From: Pseudomonas baetica
Lineage (GTDB): Bacteria; Pseudomonadota; Gammaproteobacteria; Pseudomonadales; Pseudomonadaceae
Length of the DNA: 64,000 bases
Assembly: GCF_002813455.1 (NCBI RefSeq)
Contig: NZ_PHHE01000001.1
Coordinates: forward strand, 4,522,001-4,586,000
Direction: 5' to 3'
Notes under the pieces: model-generated
Databases searched by the model: none
What the model saw: the letters and a program-made list of their open reading frames with translations, nothing else
Told to the model about the DNA's origin: nothing
Part shown: in pieces, positions 48,664-57,247 of the stretch
How the letters are laid out: each line of letters opens with the position of its first letter
How positions within the stretch are numbered: position 1 is the stretch's first letter
Position numbers and translations under genes: made by a program

Positions 48664-49662
48664 CTAGCCACGCTTGGCCCGGTAAATCCGGAAACCATTG
48701 CCTTCGGCCTTGATGGCGCACACGCCCAGATGCTCTTCGATCAGCGGCTGATACTTCAGGAAGCTGTTCGCTACCAGGCGTAGTTCGCCGCCGTTTTTCA
48801 GATGTTTGGCCGCTTTTCGCAGCAAGTTCTCAGTGGCGAAATAATCCGTGTGTACCCCGACATGGAACGGCGGGTTGCTTAAAATGGCGCTCAAACCCAT
48901 GGGCGCCGCATCGATTCCGTCACCGGTCAGCACATCGGCTTCCAGACCATTGGCAGCCAAAGTCAGTCGGCTGCTGGCGGCGGCAAATGCGTCGACGTCC
49001 AGCAATGTCACCTGATTGTGCGGATAGCGACGTTTGACCGCAGCGCCCAATACACCTGCGCCACAACCGAAGTCGAGCAAATGACCGCTCGGCAGTTTGT
49101 CCAGATGCTCCAGCAGCAAGGCGCTGCCGCGATCCAGTCGACCGTGGCTGAACACGCCCGGCAGGCTGATGACTTTCAGCGGGCCTTCGGCCAGCGGTAG
49201 CTCGTAAGTCTGCGCCAGGCTTTCCAGCGACTTGGTTTCAGGGGCGTTGGCCACGGTGACTTGCCACAGTTGGCAGTGGCGTGCGCTGTCGAGTTTGCGT
49301 GGCTTGCCGAACGGGTTGAGCTGCTTGGAGGCGCCTTCGATGCCGCTGCGTTTTTCCCCGACCAGAAACACTTCGCGCCCGGCCAGGCGCGAGGCCACAG
49401 CGTTGAGGATGTAATCGGTCAGGTCTTTGGATTTGGGCAGAAACACCACGGCGCTATCGAACTCACGCTGGGGAATATCCACACCGAAATGACTGCGGCC
49501 TTCGAAGCGAGCATCGAGTGCAGCTTGGTCGCCGGCATGCCAGCACCAGCCAAACGCATTGGGCAGGCGCCCGAGCAAATCGTCGGCAGGCAAACCGGCC
49601 AACAATAGCGAACCCTGGAATAACTCGGCCTGACGAAGCAGTACTTCACTGCGCGGATCCAT
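48664..49662 (-). CDS. rsmC: 16S rRNA (guanine-1207-N2) methyltransferase
   Basis: A 332-residue two-domain methyltransferase similar along its length to E. coli RsmC. The N-terminal half is a degenerate domain with [10 protein letters not shown]. The C-terminal half has the SAM loop [13 protein letters not shown] and the active-site SNPPFHVG. It methylates G1207 in 16S rRNA within the 30S subunit. RlmG is a close paralogous family, but the matches here ([22 protein letters not shown]) fit RsmC better. Confidence 0.88.
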   Translation of the reverse strand: MDPRSEVLLRQAELFQGSLLLAGLPADDLLGRLPNAFGWCWHAGDQAALDARFEGRSHFGVDIPQREFDSAVVFLPKSKDLTDYILNAVASRLAGREVFLVGEKRSGIEGASKQLNPFGKPRKLDSARHCQLWQVTVANAPETKSLESLAQTYELPLAEGPLKVISLPGVFSHGRLDRGSALLLEHLDKLPSGHLLDFGCGAGVLGAAVKRRYPHNQVTLLDVDAFAAASSRLTLAANGLEADVLTGDGIDAAPMGLSAILSNPPFHVGVHTDYFATENLLRKAAKHLKNGGELRLVANSFLKYQPLIEEHLGVCAIKAEGNGFRIYRAKRG

Positions 49663-49694
49663 AACTGCTCCTCAAAAAAAAGTGCCGCAGTTTA

Positions 49695-50660
49695 TCAACT
49701 GACGACCCGCAGCGCCTTACCGCTGAAGAACGCCTCGGTGTTTTCGGTCAATTGGCCAACGATGCGCTGTCGAGCCTCGCGACTGCCCCAAGCGTTGTGC
49801 GGGGTGACGATGAGGCGCGGGATGTCGGCGGCCAGCAGCGGATTGCCTAGGGTTGGCGGCTCGACGCTGAGCACATCAGTAGCAGCGCCGCCGAGGTGGC
49901 CGTTGCGCAAGGCATCGGCCAAGGCCTGTTCATCGATCAGTCCACCGCGAGCGGTGTTGACCACGAATGCGCCGGGCTTCATCGAAGCCAGTTCGCGGGC
50001 GCCGATGAAGTGGCGCGTGTGTTCATTGAGCGGGCAGTGCAGGGTGAGGGCGTCGATCTGTGGTAGCAGTTGATCCAGAGGCAAACGATCCGGGCGGACA
50101 GGGCGCCCCGGAATCTGCCCGAGCAACACGCGCATGCCGAAGGCTTGCGCCAACCGTGCGACAGCGCCGCCCAACTCGCCATGACCGAGCAGGCCAAGGG
50201 TTTTACCTTCGAGTTCGACAATCGGGTAGTCGAGCAGACAGAACTGTTTCGCCTGCTGCCAGCGACCTTCGCCTACGGCTTTTTGATAATCGGCCAAGCG
50301 TGTGGCGAGGTTGAGCAGCAGCATGAGGGTGTGTTGCGCCACCGATGGCGTGCCGTACCCCTGACAGTTGCATACGGTGATGCCATGGGCGCGGGCGGCC
50401 GCGAGGTCGACGTTGTTGGTGCCGGTGGCGGTGATCAGGATCAGTTTCAGGTCGGGATTGGCAGCCATCGCGGCGGCATCGATCAGGATCTTGTTGCTGA
50501 TCGCTACTGTTGCGCCTCGCAGGCGTTCAGCGACTTGTTCAGGCAAGGTCTGGGCGAACAGTTGCAGGTCGCTGAAGCAAGCGCGCAACGGGCTGAGGTC
50601 GAGATCGCCAAGATCCAGCGAAGGGTGATCGAGGAATACGGCGCGGCGCGGGTTCGTCAT
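49695..50660 (-). CDS. D-2-hydroxyacid dehydrogenase (glycerate/hydroxypyruvate type)
   Basis: A 321-residue NAD-dependent enzyme of the D-isomer 2-hydroxyacid dehydrogenase family. The cofactor loop is LLGHGELGGAVARL, and the catalytic Arg (NTARGG), Glu (VEPP) and His (TPHNAWG) are present. The locus is called hprA in P. aeruginosa, so hydroxypyruvate or glyoxylate are the likely substrates. The start is the ATG at 50660; an upstream TTG adds one residue. Confidence 0.88.
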   Translation of the reverse strand: MTNPRRAVFLDHPSLDLGDLDLSPLRACFSDLQLFAQTLPEQVAERLRGATVAISNKILIDAAAMAANPDLKLILITATGTNNVDLAAARAHGITVCNCQGYGTPSVAQHTLMLLLNLATRLADYQKAVGEGRWQQAKQFCLLDYPIVELEGKTLGLLGHGELGGAVARLAQAFGMRVLLGQIPGRPVRPDRLPLDQLLPQIDALTLHCPLNEHTRHFIGARELASMKPGAFVVNTARGGLIDEQALADALRNGHLGGAATDVLSVEPPTLGNPLLAADIPRLIVTPHNAWGSREARQRIVGQLTENTEAFFSGKALRVVS

Positions 50661-50722
50661 CAACTGTACCTTTTGTGCTGTGAACGGAAGGCGTAATCTG
50701 CCGAGCCTACCAGATGAAACAT

Positions 50723-50813
50723 CTGTGGGAGCGAGCCTGCTCGCGAAGGCGCTGTGTCAGGCAACAGTCGTGTGTCTGACACTCCTTTTTCGCGAGCAGG
50801 CTCGCTCCCACAG
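50723..50813. repeat. REP pair
   Basis: Perfect 25-bp inverted arms (50723-50747 and 50789-50813) of the CTGTGGGAGCGAGCCTGCTC family between divergent genes. Confidence 0.92.
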
Positions 50814-50840
50814 AAATGTAATAACTCCAGAGGAGCCCCC

Positions 50841-51470
50841 ATGTACTGGACCGAGTTCTTGACCGTTGCACTGATCCACTTGCTGGCCGTCGCCAGTCCC
50901 GGCCCGGACTTCGCCGTGGTCGTGCGCGAGAGCGTGACCCATGGTCGCCGCGCCGGCACATGGACGGCACTGGGGGTGGGCACGGCGATTTTCCTGCATG
51001 TGGGCTATTCACTGCTCGGCATCGGCCTGATCGTGTCGCAGTCGATCGTGCTGTTCAACGCCTTGAAATGGGCGGCTGCCGCTTACCTGCTGTACATCGG
51101 CTTCAAGGCCTTGCGCGCGCAACCGGCAAAAACCGTCACCGACGATCTGCACAAGGAAGCGGGTGTTCGTACCGCGCGCGGTGCGTTTACTTCGGGCTTC
51201 GTCACTAATGGCTTGAACCCGAAGGCCACGCTGTTCTTCCTGTCGCTGTTCACCGTAGTGATCAATCCGCACACGCCATTGTCGGTGCAGGCCGGTTACG
51301 GGATTTATCTGGCGGTCGCGACAGCCGTCTGGTTCTGCCTGGTGGCGATGCTCTTCAGCCAGCAACGCGTACGCGCTGGTTTCGCCCGCATGGGCCACTG
51401 GTTCGACCGCACCATGGGCGCGGTGTTGATCGCTCTCGGCGTGAAAATCGCGTTCACCGAGATGCATTGA
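50841..51470 (+). CDS. LysE/RhtB-family amino-acid exporter
   Basis: A 209-residue inner-membrane protein with six hydrophobic segments and the family's N-terminal SPGPDFAVVV motif. GFVTNGLNPKATLFF is the second family signature. Members export amino acids such as homoserine or threonine; the substrate here is not shown. The ATG follows AGGAG by 6 bases. Confidence 0.93.
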   Translation: MYWTEFLTVALIHLLAVASPGPDFAVVVRESVTHGRRAGTWTALGVGTAIFLHVGYSLLGIGLIVSQSIVLFNALKWAAAAYLLYIGFKALRAQPAKTVTDDLHKEAGVRTARGAFTSGFVTNGLNPKATLFFLSLFTVVINPHTPLSVQAGYGIYLAVATAVWFCLVAMLFSQQRVRAGFARMGHWFDRTMGAVLIALGVKIAFTEMH

Positions 51471-51615
51471 ACGATGGGGAACTGACAAATGCTGGCGCAA
51501 AGCTAGCATTTGTACGGCTATGCAAATCATTCCTTCGGCTGATTTGACTGGCGTATAAGCGATCTAGAGTAGAAAACTCTTCGCCCAACACCATGCAGTC
51601 AGAAAAGGGATTCTT

Positions 51616-53298
51616 ATGTTGCAGACTCGCGTCATTCCCCCGGCCGATGGGGCCTACCAGTATCCATTGCTGATTAAACGGCTGCTGATGTCCGGTGCCC
51701 GTTACGAGAAAACCCGCGAGATCATCTACCGTGACCAGTTGCGCTACAGCTATCCGACCCTGATCGAGCGTGTGGCGCGGCTGGCCAACGTGCTGACGGC
51801 GGCGGGCGTCAAGGCCGGTGACACCGTGGCGGTGATGGACTGGGACAGCCATCGTTACCTAGAATGCATGTTTGCCATTCCGATGATTGGCGCGGTGATC
51901 CACACCATTAACGTGCGCCTGTCGCCGGAACAGATTCTCTACACCATGAACCACGCCGAGGACCGCTTTGTGCTGGTCAACAGCGAGTTCGTCGGGTTGT
52001 ACCAGGCCATCGCGCCGCACCTGACCACGGTCGAGAAAACCCTGCTGCTGACCGACCTGCCGGAGAAAACCGCCGAGTTGCCGAATCTGGTCGGTGAATA
52101 CGAGCAATTGCTCGCGGCGGCGAGCCCGCAATACGCCTTCCAGGATTTCGACGAAAACTCGGTCGCCACCACGTTCTACACCACCGGCACCACCGGCAAC
52201 CCGAAAGGCGTGTACTTCACCCATCGGCAACTGGTGCTGCACACCATGGGCGTGTCGACGATCATGGGCTCGATCGACAGCGTGCGCCTGCTCGGCACCA
52301 ACGACGTGTACATGCCGATCACCCCGATGTTTCATGTACACGCCTGGGGCCTGCCGTACGTGGCGACCATGCTGGGTCTCAAGCAGGTTTACCCGGGGCG
52401 TTACGATCCGGAGTTTCTGGTGGAGTTGTGGCGCAAAGAGAAAGTTACGTTTTCCCACTGTGTGCCGACCATCCTGCAAATGCTGCTCAACGCCAAAGGT
52501 GCGCAGGGCAATGATTTCGGCGGCTGGAAAATCGTCATTGGCGGCAGTGCACTCAATCGCACACTGTACGAAACCGCGAAGGCGCGCGGCATTCAGCTCA
52601 CCGCCGCGTATGGCATGTCGGAAACCGGGCCGTTGGTGTCCTGTGCGCACCTCAATGATGAATTGATGGCCGGGACTGAAGACGAACGCACCACTTACCG
52701 GATCAAGGCCGGTGTGCCCGGGCCGCTGGTGGAAGCCGCGATTGTCGATACTGAAGGCAACTTCCTCCCGGCTGACGGCGAAACCCAGGGCGAGCTGGTG
52801 CTGCGTGCGCCGTGGCTGACCGAAGGTTATTTCAACGAACCGCAGAAGGGCGCCGAGCTCTGGGCCGGTGGCTGGCTGCACACCGGCGACGTGGCAACGC
52901 TCGACAGCATGGGCGTGATCGACATCCGTGACCGTATCAAGGACGTGATCAAGACCGGCGGTGAGTGGATCTCCTCGCTCGACCTCGAAGACCTGATCAG
53001 CCGTCATGTGGCGGTACGCGAAGTAGCAGTGGTGGGCATCGCCGATCCGCAGTGGGGCGAACGCCCGTTTGCCCTGCTGGTGATCCGCGAAGGGCACGAG
53101 ATCGGGGCACGCGAGCTCAAGGAATACCTCAAGCCGTTCGTCGAACTGGGGCACTTGAGCAAGTGGGCAATTCCAAGCCAGATCGCCGTTGTTACGGAAA
53201 TTCCCAAGACCAGCGTCGGCAAGCTCGACAAGAAGCGCATCCGCCTCGACATTACTGAATGGCAGGCCAACAACAGCACCTTCCTCTCGACACTTTAA
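51616..53298 (+). CDS. Fatty-acyl-CoA ligase (AlkK-like)
   Basis: A 560-residue ANL-superfamily enzyme that activates a carboxylic acid through an acyl-AMP to the CoA thioester. The AMP-binding loop YTTGTTGNPKGVYF is near residue 190, YGMSETGP follows, then GWLHTGDVATLD, and PKTSVGKLDKKRIR carries the C-terminal catalytic Lys. It resembles medium-chain AlkK enzymes. It starts the conserved ligase-DUF1302-DUF1329-LuxR cluster (like PA3924-PA3921), which suggests uptake and activation of a lipid-like substrate. Confidence 0.92.
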   Translation: MLQTRVIPPADGAYQYPLLIKRLLMSGARYEKTREIIYRDQLRYSYPTLIERVARLANVLTAAGVKAGDTVAVMDWDSHRYLECMFAIPMIGAVIHTINVRLSPEQILYTMNHAEDRFVLVNSEFVGLYQAIAPHLTTVEKTLLLTDLPEKTAELPNLVGEYEQLLAAASPQYAFQDFDENSVATTFYTTGTTGNPKGVYFTHRQLVLHTMGVSTIMGSIDSVRLLGTNDVYMPITPMFHVHAWGLPYVATMLGLKQVYPGRYDPEFLVELWRKEKVTFSHCVPTILQMLLNAKGAQGNDFGGWKIVIGGSALNRTLYETAKARGIQLTAAYGMSETGPLVSCAHLNDELMAGTEDERTTYRIKAGVPGPLVEAAIVDTEGNFLPADGETQGELVLRAPWLTEGYFNEPQKGAELWAGGWLHTGDVATLDSMGVIDIRDRIKDVIKTGGEWISSLDLEDLISRHVAVREVAVVGIADPQWGERPFALLVIREGHEIGARELKEYLKPFVELGHLSKWAIPSQIAVVTEIPKTSVGKLDKKRIRLDITEWQANNSTFLSTL

Positions 53299-53634
53299 GT
53301 GTCTCTGGCGCGCCGAAAACGGCGCGCCAGACCCACCAAGCAAGCGCTTGGCTTGTGAAATCGAAAAAATCAGCCATCCTTGCCGTGCCGACATCTGTCG
53401 GACTGGCAAAAGGACTGTTCCAGAGTGGTCAGCAGCTGCAAATCACACTTTAGAGGGATCAAGCAGTACCACCTGCTGGCTATAGTCCGCTCAAGGATTT
53501 TTAAGAACGCGGCACACGCACAAAACGGGGCGATGCAGCATTGGAGTGATTTCGGGCAGCCCTTGGCTACCGGTCCTTCAGACGTTTTTAAAAGTACTCA
53601 CTGCCATAACAATAATGCACATGGAGTAGCGTCG
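53299..53634. other. Intergenic region with a hairpin, no gene
   Basis: An 11-bp perfect stem with AAAA loop (CTGGCGCGCCG at 53305-53315, its complement at 53320-53330) follows the ligase gene. It has no T-tract, so it is a weak terminator or an RNA-stabilising hairpin. The rest should hold the promoter of the DUF1302 gene; I cannot assign it. Confidence 0.6.
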
Positions 53635-55524
53635 ATGACCTCAGTAAACCAGTTCTGGCGCCGGGCGAAACTGCCTCTGGCGGTCAGTCTTGCTTCTTCG
53701 CTCGCCGGGCCCGCATTCGGCGTCAGTTTCAACGTCGGTGAAATCGAAGGTCAGTTCGATTCATCCCTGTCGATCGGCGCCAGTTGGTCTACCCAGAGCC
53801 CGAACAAGAACCTCATCGGCGTCAACAACGGCGGCCATGGCCTGTCGCAGACTTCTGACGATGGCCACGCCAACTTCAAGAGCGGCGAAACCTTTTCGAA
53901 GATCTTCAAGGGTATCCATGACCTTGAACTGAAGTACGGCGATACCGGCGTGTTCGTCCGTGGCAAATACTGGTATGACTTCGAACTGAAGGACGAGAGC
54001 CGCCAGTTCAAGGACATCAGCGACAGCAACCGCAAAGAGGGCGCGAAATCCTCTGGCGGCCAGATTCTCGATGCCTTCGTCTATCACAACTACTCCATCG
54101 CCGATCAGCCGGGTTCCGTGCGTCTGGGCAAGCAGGTGGTGAGCTGGGGTGAAAGTACCTTCATCGGTGGCGGCATCAACTCGATCAACCCGATCGACGT
54201 ATCTGCATTCCGTCGTCCGGGCGCCGAGATCAAGGAAGGCCTGATCCCGGTCAACATGTTCTACGTGTCTCAGAGCCTGACCGAAAACCTCTCGGCCGAA
54301 GCGTTCTATCAGCTTGAGTGGGACCAGACCGTCGTCGATAACTGCGGCACGTTCTTCTCGCAGCCGGACATCGTTGCCGACGGTTGTGACAACAACCTGC
54401 GCGTGCTGAACAAACGTTCGCAAATCCCGGCGATCGCCTTGGGGCCATTGGCGGCCAACGGTGTCAACGTCAACGAAGAAGGCGTTCTGGTACGCCGTGG
54501 TCCGGACCGCGATGCCCGTGACAGCGGTCAGTGGGGCGCGTCCTTCAAGTACATGTACGAACCGCTCGACACCGAGTTCGGCGCCTACTTCATGAACTAC
54601 CACAGCCGTGCGCCGATCTTCAGCGCCACCGTCGCACCACAATCGGTCTACAACACCGCGCGCGCGCTGCCGGGGCCTTTTGCGGCACTTGCACCGTTGC
54701 TGGTCGCGGGCAACTCGAACTACTTCATTGAATACCCTGAAGACATTCGTCTCTACGGTCTGAGCTTCTCCACCACCCTGCCTACCGGTACGGCGTGGAG
54801 CGGTGAGATCAGCTACCGTCCGAACGCACCGGTACAACTGAACTCCACCGACATCCTGTTCGCCGGTGTGCGTCCGATCGGCGGCGCACTGACCAACGCT
54901 TCGATACTCAATGGCGTTCCTGGCCAGGATCTGCATGGCTATGAGCGCAAGGAAATCACCCAGATCCAGACCACGTTCACGCACTTCTTCGATCAGGTCA
55001 TGGGCGCCAGCCGTCTGACCCTCGTCGGTGAAGTCGGGGCGACCTACGTCGGCGGGCTGGAAAGCCGGTCCGACAAGCGTTATGGCCGCGATCCGGTGTA
55101 TGGCCCGGGTGAGTTGCCAGCCACTGGCACCGTCAACACCTGCGCCAACATTCTCAACGCCAGCACCATCAATGGTGCAGGGCCGGGTTCGCCGCAGAAC
55201 AACCGCAGCCGCAATTGCGACAACGACGGCTTCACCACATCGATGTCGTGGGGCTACCGCGGTCGTGCCATCTGGGAATACAACGACGTCTTCGCCGGTG
55301 TGAACCTCAAGCCGAACGTGGCCTGGTCCCACGACGTCAGCGGTTATTCGCCAGGTCCTGGCGGCAACTTCGAGGAAGGTCGCAAAGCCGTCAGCCTGGG
55401 CGTCGATGCTGAATACCAGAATACCTACACCGCGAGCCTGGCTTACACCAACTTCTTCGACGGCAAGTACACCACCGTGGATGACCGCGACTTCGTTGCG
55501 CTCAGCTTCGGCGTGAACTTCTAA
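53635..55524 (+). CDS. DUF1302 outer-membrane protein
   Basis: A 629-residue exported protein with a signal peptide (cleavage near PAFG) and a beta-rich body with alternating aromatic residues, ending LSFGVNF with a terminal Phe, as expected for an outer-membrane beta-barrel. DUF1302 proteins are encoded with DUF1329 partners and are thought to form a channel for hydrophobic substrates. The ATG at 53635 follows GGAGTAGC. It is followed 27 bp later by the DUF1329 gene. Confidence 0.9.
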   Translation: MTSVNQFWRRAKLPLAVSLASSLAGPAFGVSFNVGEIEGQFDSSLSIGASWSTQSPNKNLIGVNNGGHGLSQTSDDGHANFKSGETFSKIFKGIHDLELKYGDTGVFVRGKYWYDFELKDESRQFKDISDSNRKEGAKSSGGQILDAFVYHNYSIADQPGSVRLGKQVVSWGESTFIGGGINSINPIDVSAFRRPGAEIKEGLIPVNMFYVSQSLTENLSAEAFYQLEWDQTVVDNCGTFFSQPDIVADGCDNNLRVLNKRSQIPAIALGPLAANGVNVNEEGVLVRRGPDRDARDSGQWGASFKYMYEPLDTEFGAYFMNYHSRAPIFSATVAPQSVYNTARALPGPFAALAPLLVAGNSNYFIEYPEDIRLYGLSFSTTLPTGTAWSGEISYRPNAPVQLNSTDILFAGVRPIGGALTNASILNGVPGQDLHGYERKEITQIQTTFTHFFDQVMGASRLTLVGEVGATYVGGLESRSDKRYGRDPVYGPGELPATGTVNTCANILNASTINGAGPGSPQNNRSRNCDNDGFTTSMSWGYRGRAIWEYNDVFAGVNLKPNVAWSHDVSGYSPGPGGNFEEGRKAVSLGVDAEYQNTYTASLAYTNFFDGKYTTVDDRDFVALSFGVNF

Positions 55525-55551
55525 GCACTGCATTTCAGGACGAACGAATTT

Positions 55552-56916
55552 ATGAAAATAACAAAGAGTCTGTTCCACGCCGGTGTTCTGGGCCTGTCGC
55601 TACTGGCGACCAGTGTCATGGCCGCGGTGCCTGCTGCCGAAGCCGACAAACTGGGCAAGAGCCTGACCCCGATGGGCGCCGAAATGGCCGGTAATGCCGA
55701 CGGTTCGATCCCGGCCTGGAAGCCGCTGCCGAAGAATGCCGGCAGCGTCGACAGCAAAGGCTTCCTGTCCAACCCGTACGCCAGCGAACAACCGCTGTTC
55801 ACCATCACCGCAAAAGATGTGGACAAGTACAAAGACAAGCTCGCCCCGGGCCAGTACGCGATGTTCAAGCGTTACCCGGAAACCTTCAAAATGCCGGTGT
55901 ATCCGTCCCATCGCGGCGCCACCGTGCCGGATGAGGTGTTCGCCTCGATCAAGAAAAACGCCACCACCACCAATCTGGTGTCCGGTGGCAACGGTCTGGA
56001 AAACTTTGAAACCGCCGTACCGTTCCCGATTCCGAAAACCGGCGTGGAAGTCATCTGGAACCACATCACCCGCTATCGCGGCGGCAGCGTGACCCGTCTG
56101 GTGACCCAGGCGACGCCACAGCCGAACGGCTCGTACAGTCTGGTGTACTTCCAGGACCAGTTCGTGTTCCGCGACAAGATGAAGGACTACGACCCGAAAA
56201 ACCCGGGCAACATCCTGTTCTACTTCAAGCAGAAAGTGACCGCGCCGGCACGTTTGGCCGGTGGTGTGCTGCTGGTACACGAAACCCTCGACCAAGTGAA
56301 AGAGCCGCGTTCGGCGTGGGTCTACAACGCTGGTCAGCGCCGTGTGCGCCGTGCGCCACAAGTGTCGTATGACGGCCCGGGTACTGCGGCGGATGGCCTG
56401 CGTACCTCCGACAACCTCGACATGTACAACGGTGCGCCGGACCGCTACGACTGGAAGCTTGAAGGCAAGAAAGAGATGTACATCGCCTCGGACAGCTACA
56501 AGCTCGACGATCCGAAGCTGAAGTACTCCGACATCATCAAGGCCGGCCACATCAACCAGGATCTTGCGCGTTACGAGCTGCGTCGCGTCTGGCACGTGGT
56601 TGCAACCCTGAAGGAAGGTCAGCGCCACATCTACGCCAAGCGTGACTTCTACATCGATGAAGATACCTGGCAAGCAGCCGTCATCGACCACTACGACGGT
56701 CGCGGTCAACTGTGGCGCGTAGCCGAGGCGCACGCCGAGAACTACTACGACAAACAAGTGCCGTGGTACGCGCTGGAAACCCTCTACGACCTGCAGTCCG
56801 GCCGCTATCTGGCGCTGGGCATGAAGAACGAAGAGAAGCAGGCGTATGACTTCGGCTTCACTGCCACCACCAGCGACTTCACCCCGGCCGCTTTGCGTCA
56901 GGACGGTGTTCGCTAA
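55552..56916 (+). CDS. DUF1329 periplasmic protein
   Basis: A 454-residue exported protein. A signal peptide ends near VMAAVP. The mature part contains conserved blocks such as NHITRYRGGS, AWVYNAGQRRVRRAP, RYDWKLEGKKEMY and the late ARYELRRVWHVVATL. The fold is LolB/LolA-like, so a periplasmic lipid carrier that works with the DUF1302 barrel is likely. A strong terminator ends the pair. Confidence 0.9.
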   Translation: MKITKSLFHAGVLGLSLLATSVMAAVPAAEADKLGKSLTPMGAEMAGNADGSIPAWKPLPKNAGSVDSKGFLSNPYASEQPLFTITAKDVDKYKDKLAPGQYAMFKRYPETFKMPVYPSHRGATVPDEVFASIKKNATTTNLVSGGNGLENFETAVPFPIPKTGVEVIWNHITRYRGGSVTRLVTQATPQPNGSYSLVYFQDQFVFRDKMKDYDPKNPGNILFYFKQKVTAPARLAGGVLLVHETLDQVKEPRSAWVYNAGQRRVRRAPQVSYDGPGTAADGLRTSDNLDMYNGAPDRYDWKLEGKKEMYIASDSYKLDDPKLKYSDIIKAGHINQDLARYELRRVWHVVATLKEGQRHIYAKRDFYIDEDTWQAAVIDHYDGRGQLWRVAEAHAENYYDKQVPWYALETLYDLQSGRYLALGMKNEEKQAYDFGFTATTSDFTPAALRQDGVR

Positions 56917-56948
56917 TCCGCTGTAAACCCGAGGCCGCATCCTCGTGA

Positions 56949-56981
56949 AAACGCCCCGACCGGTTCGGGGCGTTTTTTTTG
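56949..56981 (+). terminator. Intrinsic terminator of the DUF1302-DUF1329 unit
   Basis: A perfect CGCCCCGA.../TCGGGGCG stem with a T8 tract, 32 bp after the DUF1329 stop. Confidence 0.92.
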
Positions 56982-57022
56982 CCTGTCTTTCCTCGGCCCC
57001 GAAAACGCGATGGTGCACCGCT

Positions 57023-57119
57023 CTTGTAGGCGCTGCCGCAGGCTGCGATCTTTTGATCCTGCTTTTTTTGGGGGTGCAAAACAACGTCAAAAGATCGCAG
57101 CCTGCGGCAGCTCCTACAG
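57023..57119. repeat. REP pair (CTGTAGG family)
   Basis: Arms at 57023-57056 and 57087-57119 of the TAGGCGCTGCCGCAGGCTGC family, the same family as the IS target near 36230, with an intact TAGGAGC-type core at 57109-57117 on the minus strand. Confidence 0.9.
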
Positions 57120-57247
57120 AGGGAGTGCGTACGTTCATGTAGTCTTTTTGTAGCCATTTGTAGCAGCAACCTTCATAACCGGTTCGTTTAAGGCTAGTCT
57201 GCGGACATCTGCAACGCCGCCAACAGCAATTCGAACAAGAGCCGGCC

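Noticed and set aside
53305-53330. Intrinsic terminator after the acyl-CoA ligase gene
   Set aside because: The stem is perfect but no T-tract follows, so I list it only as a hairpin.
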